From Paracoccus alcaliphilus (lineage in GTDB: Bacteria > Pseudomonadota > Alphaproteobacteria > Rhodobacterales > Rhodobacteraceae): a DNA stretch of 64,000 nt. Positions within the stretch are counted from its first letter, which is position 1. The number at the start of each line of letters is the position of its first letter. The stretch spans positions 878,001 to 942,000 of the forward strand of contig NZ_CP067124.1 of assembly GCF_028553725.1 (NCBI RefSeq), given 5' to 3'. Below, in pieces: positions 60,443-64,000 of the stretch. The notes under the pieces are model-generated. The model was not told the origin of the DNA. It ran no database searches and saw only the letters and a program-made list of their open reading frames with translations. A program made the position numbers and the translations under genes.

Positions 60443-61945
60443 ATGACCAATATCCTGTTCGATGCGCTGATGGGCTCGCGTCAGGGCGATATGCGGGCGG
60501 CGCTGATCTGTCCCGATGGCCGCCGCATCAGCCATGACGCGCTGTTTCGCATGTCCGGGCGGCTGGCCAGCCTGCTGAAGGAAACCGGCCTGCGCCCCGG
60601 CGACCGCATCGCGGTGCAGGTCGGCAAATCGGTCGAGGCGCTGGCGCTCTATCTGGCGGCGGTTCGGGTGGGGGCGGTTTTCTTGCCGCTGAACCCGGCC
60701 TATACCCCGGCCGAGGTCGGCTATTTCATCGGCGATGCCGAACCCTCGCTGGTCGTCTGCGATCCTGACCGCGCGGGTCGTCGCGACGATTTCATGCCCT
60801 CGGGCACCGCGCTGCTGACCCTTGCGGGCGATGGCAGTGGCAGCCTGACCGATCAGGCCGCCACCCAGCCCGAGGATCACACGCCCGCCGCCCGCAAGGG
60901 CAGCGATCTGGCGGCGATCCTTTACACATCGGGAACGACCGGGCGGTCCAAGGGCGCGATGCTCAGCCATGACAACCTGCTGTCGAATGCGCAGGTGCTG
61001 GTCGATGAATGGCGCTTTGACGCGGATGACGTATTGCTGCACGCGCTGCCGATCTTTCACACGCATGGGCTGTTCGTGGCCTCGAATGTCGTGTTGCTGT
61101 CGGGTGGCGCGATGATCTGGCTGCCGAAATTCGACCCCGATCAGGTCATCGCGCAACTGCCCCGGGCGACCACGATGATGGGCGTGCCGACCTTCTATAC
61201 GCGGCTGCTGGACCAGCCCGGCCTGACCCGCGATCTGGTGGCGGGGATGCGGCTGTTCACCTCGGGCAGCGCGCCGCTGCTGGCCGACACCCATCGCGAT
61301 TTCGAGGAACGCACCGGCCATCGCATCCTTGAACGCTATGGCATGACGGAAACCAACATGAACAGCTCGAACCCCTATGAGGGCGAGCGCCGCGCGGGCA
61401 CCGTCGGCCTGCCCCTGCCGGGGGTCGAGTTGCGCATCACCGAGGGCGGCAAGCCGGTGACGCAAGGCGAAATCGGCATGATCGAGGTGCGTGGCCCGAA
61501 TGTCTTTCGCGGCTATTGGCGGATGCCGGAAAAGACCGCCGAGGAACTGTCCGAGGATGGCTGGTTCACCACCGGCGATCTGGGGCAGGTGGATGGCGAC
61601 GGCTATCTGACCATCGTCGGGCGCGGCAAGGACCTGATCATCTCGGGCGGCTACAACATCTATCCCAAAGAGGTCGAGGAGGCGATCGACCAGTTGCCCG
61701 GCGTGCTGGAATCGGCGGTGATCGGTCTGCCCCATCCCGATCTGGGCGAGGGCGTCGTGGCCATCGTCGCGCGCCACAGGGGTGCCGATCCCGACCCGCA
61801 GGCGATCATCGCCGGACTGGCCGAGCGGCTGGCCCGCTTCAAGCAGCCCCGGCATGTGGTGATCGTCGATGAACTGCCCCGCAACGCGATGGGCAAGGTC
61901 CAGAAAGCGGCCCTGCGACAGGACCATGCCGGGCTGTTCGACTGA
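60443..61945 (+). CDS. matB: Malonyl-CoA synthetase
   Basis: The 500-residue AMP-forming synthetase has the A-motifs YTSGTTGRSKGAM (about 164-176), YGMTETNMNSSNPY, WFTTGDLGQVDGDGYLTIVGRGKDLIISGGYNIYPKEVEE and the C-terminal Lys in RNAMGKVQKAALR. The segments LPIFHTHGLF, GVPTFYTRLLDQPGLT and RLFTSGSAPLLADTHRDFEERTGH are typical of MatB, which activates malonate with ATP and CoA. No decarboxylase partner is adjacent. Confidence 0.88.
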   Translation: MTNILFDALMGSRQGDMRAALICPDGRRISHDALFRMSGRLASLLKETGLRPGDRIAVQVGKSVEALALYLAAVRVGAVFLPLNPAYTPAEVGYFIGDAEPSLVVCDPDRAGRRDDFMPSGTALLTLAGDGSGSLTDQAATQPEDHTPAARKGSDLAAILYTSGTTGRSKGAMLSHDNLLSNAQVLVDEWRFDADDVLLHALPIFHTHGLFVASNVVLLSGGAMIWLPKFDPDQVIAQLPRATTMMGVPTFYTRLLDQPGLTRDLVAGMRLFTSGSAPLLADTHRDFEERTGHRILERYGMTETNMNSSNPYEGERRAGTVGLPLPGVELRITEGGKPVTQGEIGMIEVRGPNVFRGYWRMPEKTAEELSEDGWFTTGDLGQVDGDGYLTIVGRGKDLIISGGYNIYPKEVEEAIDQLPGVLESAVIGLPHPDLGEGVVAIVARHRGADPDPQAIIAGLAERLARFKQPRHVVIVDELPRNAMGKVQKAALRQDHAGLFD

Positions 61946-62071
61946 AGGCGCGGCCGGGACGTGGATGTCTGATCCCACGGTTCGACGGCGCTGCCCTTTC
62001 AGCGGAAGGACCGAAGCCCGGTCGGGAGGGTCGCCCCAGCCATATGCGAGAGGGCGCAAGATCCTGATGCG

Positions 62072-62093
62072 GCGCCGGGGTCGCCCCCGGCGC
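62072..62093. terminator. Hairpin downstream of the RTX gene
   Basis: GCGCCGGGG and CCCCGGCGC form a perfect 9-bp stem with a TCGC loop, 8 bp beyond the RTX stop codon on the minus strand. No T-run is present on either side, so it is only a likely terminator. Confidence 0.6.
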
Positions 62094-62100
62094 GCAAGCG

Positions 62101-64000
62101 TCACAGGATGAAATCATCCGCCGTCAGCCGGTCCAGATCGCGGACCCAGAACGCGAAATCGGCGCGGCCATCGCCGTTGCGGTCGCCCTGCACCATCAGA
62201 TCATCGCCCCGCTGCGCATACCAGACCGAATTTGCGCCCGCCTCGGTGCCGCCAAAGGCAAAGTCCTGATGGCCTGCCCGGCGGCTGTTGGCGTCAATGC
62301 CGCTGATGTCGATCACATCGATCCCCGAGACGAAATCGAAGATCTGGTCCAACTGGCCACCGCTGCCGAAATCGGCCGCTTTCTCGAAGACAAAGACATC
62401 GCGCAGGCGATCCTCGCCGCCATAGAGCATATCTGCCCCGGCGCCCCCGATCAGCACATCGCGCCCCACGCCGCCATTCAGCGTATCGCTGCCCGCGCCG
62501 CCCAGCAGCCGGTCGGCACCAGCCCCGCCCAGCAGAAGGTCATTGCCATTGCCACCCAGCAGCGTATCCATGCCAGCGCCGCCCTCCAGCCGGTCATTGC
62601 CGTTGCCGCCATTCAGATGATCGTGGCCATTGCCACCGCTCAGCACGTCATTCCCGGCACCCCCGACCAGACTGTCGGCACCCGCGCCGCCGTTCAGGGT
62701 ATCGCTTCCGGCCCCGCCCATCAGAGTGTCATTGCCGCCAGCCCCGTTCAGCAGATCGTCGCCGGCGCCACCATTCAGCCGGTCGTTCCCGGCCCCGCCG
62801 TTCAGCACGTCGTCGCCACCATTGCCGTTCAGCGTGTCATTGCCCGCGCCTCCGACCAGGCGATCACTTCCGGCGCCACCGTTGAGAAGATCGTCGCCCT
62901 GACCGCCGTTCATCCGATCATCACCGGCCCCGCCGATCAGCGTATCGTTGCCTGCCCCGCCTTCCAGCAGGTCATTGCCGCCGCCGCCCTCCAGCCGGTC
63001 GTTCCCGGCCCCGCCACGCAACGTGTCGTTGCCCGCGCCACCGCGCAGCAGGTCGTTCCCGGCCTCCCCCAGAAGGGTGTCGTCGCCGTTGCCGCCCAGC
63101 AGAGTGTCATTACCTGCGCCACCACGCAGCCTGTCGTTTCCGGCAAACCCTTCCAGCTTGTTGTTGCCGGAATTGCCGATCAACTGATTGGCCAACGCAT
63201 TCCCGCGGCCGTTGATATTGGAACTGCCGGTCAGGGTCAGGTTTTCGATATGGCGCCCCAGCGTCCAATCGATCCCGGCGACCACGTGGTCGATGCCGTT
63301 CCCTTCAAGCTCCAGAATGTTGTCACCTGCCGTGACGTGATAGATGTCGTTGCCCGCCCCGCCCGCGAACTCGTCCGCGCCCGCAGTCCCGTAAAGAATA
63401 TCGTTACGCACGGTCCCGATGGTCTTGTTGTCGTCGATGATCGCGATTTCGATGACTTTCATCGAGCCACCATCGGCGAAAGTCATATTTCCGCCTAAGT
63501 CTATAGTCAGATACGCGGTCTCGGTATCTTCCGCGATACCGTCGCGATTGGCCCGGATCTGGAACGAGGTGCTGCGGTTGGTCGGACTGGTGGATGCGAT
63601 TGACAGCGAGCCGCTGCCCGACAATGCGCCCAGATCATTCGCCGAGGCCGTGCCGCCGATAGTCGAGATGCCGTAGCTGTAGCTGACCCAATGATTGGTC
63701 ATGCCGTTGAAGCGCAGAACGGCGTCGATCGTTTCGCCTTCGCGAATCTCGATCCGGTCGGGGATAGAAACGGTGACATGGGCAACTGGCGGTGGCATGT
63801 TCGATCCGTTCACCATCTGGAACGAGGTTTTGAAGCCAAGCCCCCGCAGGTCCTCGTTGGTGTAGGTGATGCTGTTGCCTTCGAGATCGGACAAGACCAC
63901 GCGATCAATATCGACAGTTCCACTTCGTGAGGTGGGCTGAATCCAGCTGGAAGCTGAGGACGTGCCATCGTCCCAGCTGTCAAAGTAACCGGAAAGAACA
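62101..64000 (-). CDS. RTX (haemolysin-type Ca-binding repeat) secreted protein, partial
   Basis: The reading frame continues open through the right edge of the window, so the N-terminus is outside. From the edge inward there is a region ending [26 protein letters not shown], a Calx-beta-like domain ([27 protein letters not shown] ... [13 protein letters not shown]), 27 contiguous RTX nonapeptides of the GGxGxDxLx type, and a C-terminal capping region ([36 protein letters not shown] ... [10 protein letters not shown]). The hydrophobic C-terminal end is a typical type I secretion signal. It is probably exported and folds on binding extracellular calcium. The function of the missing N-terminus is unknown. 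Confidence 0.88.
   Translation of the reverse strand, partial: VLSGYFDSWDDGTSSASSWIQPTSRSGTVDIDRVVLSDLEGNSITYTNEDLRGLGFKTSFQMVNGSNMPPPVAHVTVSIPDRIEIREGETIDAVLRFNGMTNHWVSYSYGISTIGGTASANDLGALSGSGSLSIASTSPTNRSTSFQIRANRDGIAEDTETAYLTIDLGGNMTFADGGSMKVIEIAIIDDNKTIGTVRNDILYGTAGADEFAGGAGNDIYHVTAGDNILELEGNGIDHVVAGIDWTLGRHIENLTLTGSSNINGRGNALANQLIGNSGNNKLEGFAGNDRLRGGAGNDTLLGGNGDDTLLGEAGNDLLRGGAGNDTLRGGAGNDRLEGGGGNDLLEGGAGNDTLIGGAGDDRMNGGQGDDLLNGGAGSDRLVGGAGNDTLNGNGGDDVLNGGAGNDRLNGGAGDDLLNGAGGNDTLMGGAGSDTLNGGAGADSLVGGAGNDVLSGGNGHDHLNGGNGNDRLEGGAGMDTLLGGNGNDLLLGGAGADRLLGGAGSDTLNGGVGRDVLIGGAGADMLYGGEDRLRDVFVFEKAADFGSGGQLDQIFDFVSGIDVIDISGIDANSRRAGHQDFAFGGTEAGANSVWYAQRGDDLMVQGDRNGDGRADFAFWVRDLDRLTADDFIL
62421..63153 (-). 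repeat. 27 tandem RTX nonapeptide codons (27-bp units)
   Basis: About 729 bp encode 27 uninterrupted repeats from GFAGNDRLR to GGAGADMLY, each binding half a calcium site in a parallel beta-roll. The DNA repeats are degenerate but close enough to allow unequal recombination. Confidence 0.9.

Noticed and set aside
62421..63153. CRISPR-like array
   Set aside because: The 27-bp periodicity is coding (RTX nonapeptides) with no conserved repeat separated by unique spacers, and no cas genes are present.
62269..63498. Plus-strand ORF of about 400 codons rich in Pro, Ala and Val repeats
   Set aside because: It is the complement of the RTX repeat array; its periodicity is fully explained by the 27-bp units on the other strand.

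Overview
The window is about 64 kb of high-GC DNA that reads as an alphaproteobacterium of the order Rhodobacterales, most probably Paracoccus or a close relative. This rests on gene content: a regB / senC-regA-hvrA redox-regulation locus, a secB-fxsA / timA-smr block, tamA-tamB, a TAXI-type TRAP transporter beside a BKACE enzyme, and a matB-like malonyl-CoA synthetase. I saw no rRNA, tRNA or CRISPR array.

Layout. Positions 1-11 kb are an accessory scrapyard: a LOG-family gene, a dead IS5-family copy, a frameshifted and truncated 3-hydroxybenzoate 4-hydroxylase (mobA) with its MarR-type regulator, a 9-bp tandem repeat, an IS3 remnant, then a bicupin/LacI divergent pair and several broken catabolic genes (HpaI-type aldolase, SMP-30 lactonase, lactate-dehydrogenase-like fragment). 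Positions 11-27.7 kb are mostly core: PKHD hydroxylase, glucokinase, tamA-tamB, a kinase-less PAS protein, regB, senC-regA-hvrA, an HD hydrolase, secB, fxsA, a Tim44-like gene and smr. A second IS5-family copy at 27.9-29.3 kb carries its transposase as two overlapping ORFs. Both copies share a 77-nt block that is identical across the ORF junction although their flanks have diverged.

Positions 29.6-36.5 kb form one catabolic and uptake unit: RpiR regulator, class III aminotransferase, BKACE (DUF849), TAXI binding protein and fused TRAP permease. An alpha/beta hydrolase, an ABC exporter and a 2-oxoglutarate oxygenase follow. Positions 41.2-50.1 kb hold an AfuABC/FbpABC-type ABC importer next to a PgtABC-like sensory set (second binding protein, large histidine kinase, AAA+ response regulator). 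The two binding proteins are paralogues, one for transport and one apparently for sensing. The response regulator lacks the sigma-54 contact motif GAFTGA, and a TGGGTC-N6-GACCCA dyad lies in front of the importer.

An internally deleted IS1182-family element (50.9-51.7 kb) precedes aroQ, asparaginase, a DUF924 gene and a pirin. Positions 55.1-59.4 kb gather homologues of the Bacillus MhqR quinone/catechol-stress genes: an mhqO-mhqD fusion, an acetyltransferase, a CatE-like VOC protein, an FMN quinone/azo reductase and a second mhqO, with a divergent LysR regulator. The window ends with matB and the C-terminal part of a large RTX protein running off the right edge.

The points most worth following are the conserved junction in the two IS5 copies, the duplicated binding-protein sensing module with its GAFTGA-less regulator, the mhqO-mhqD fusion that keeps an internal ribosome-binding site, the BKACE/TRAP unit of unknown substrate, and the shared putative operator in front of mobA and its MarR gene. 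All functional statements come from reading the sequence against remembered family features; no database search was run.
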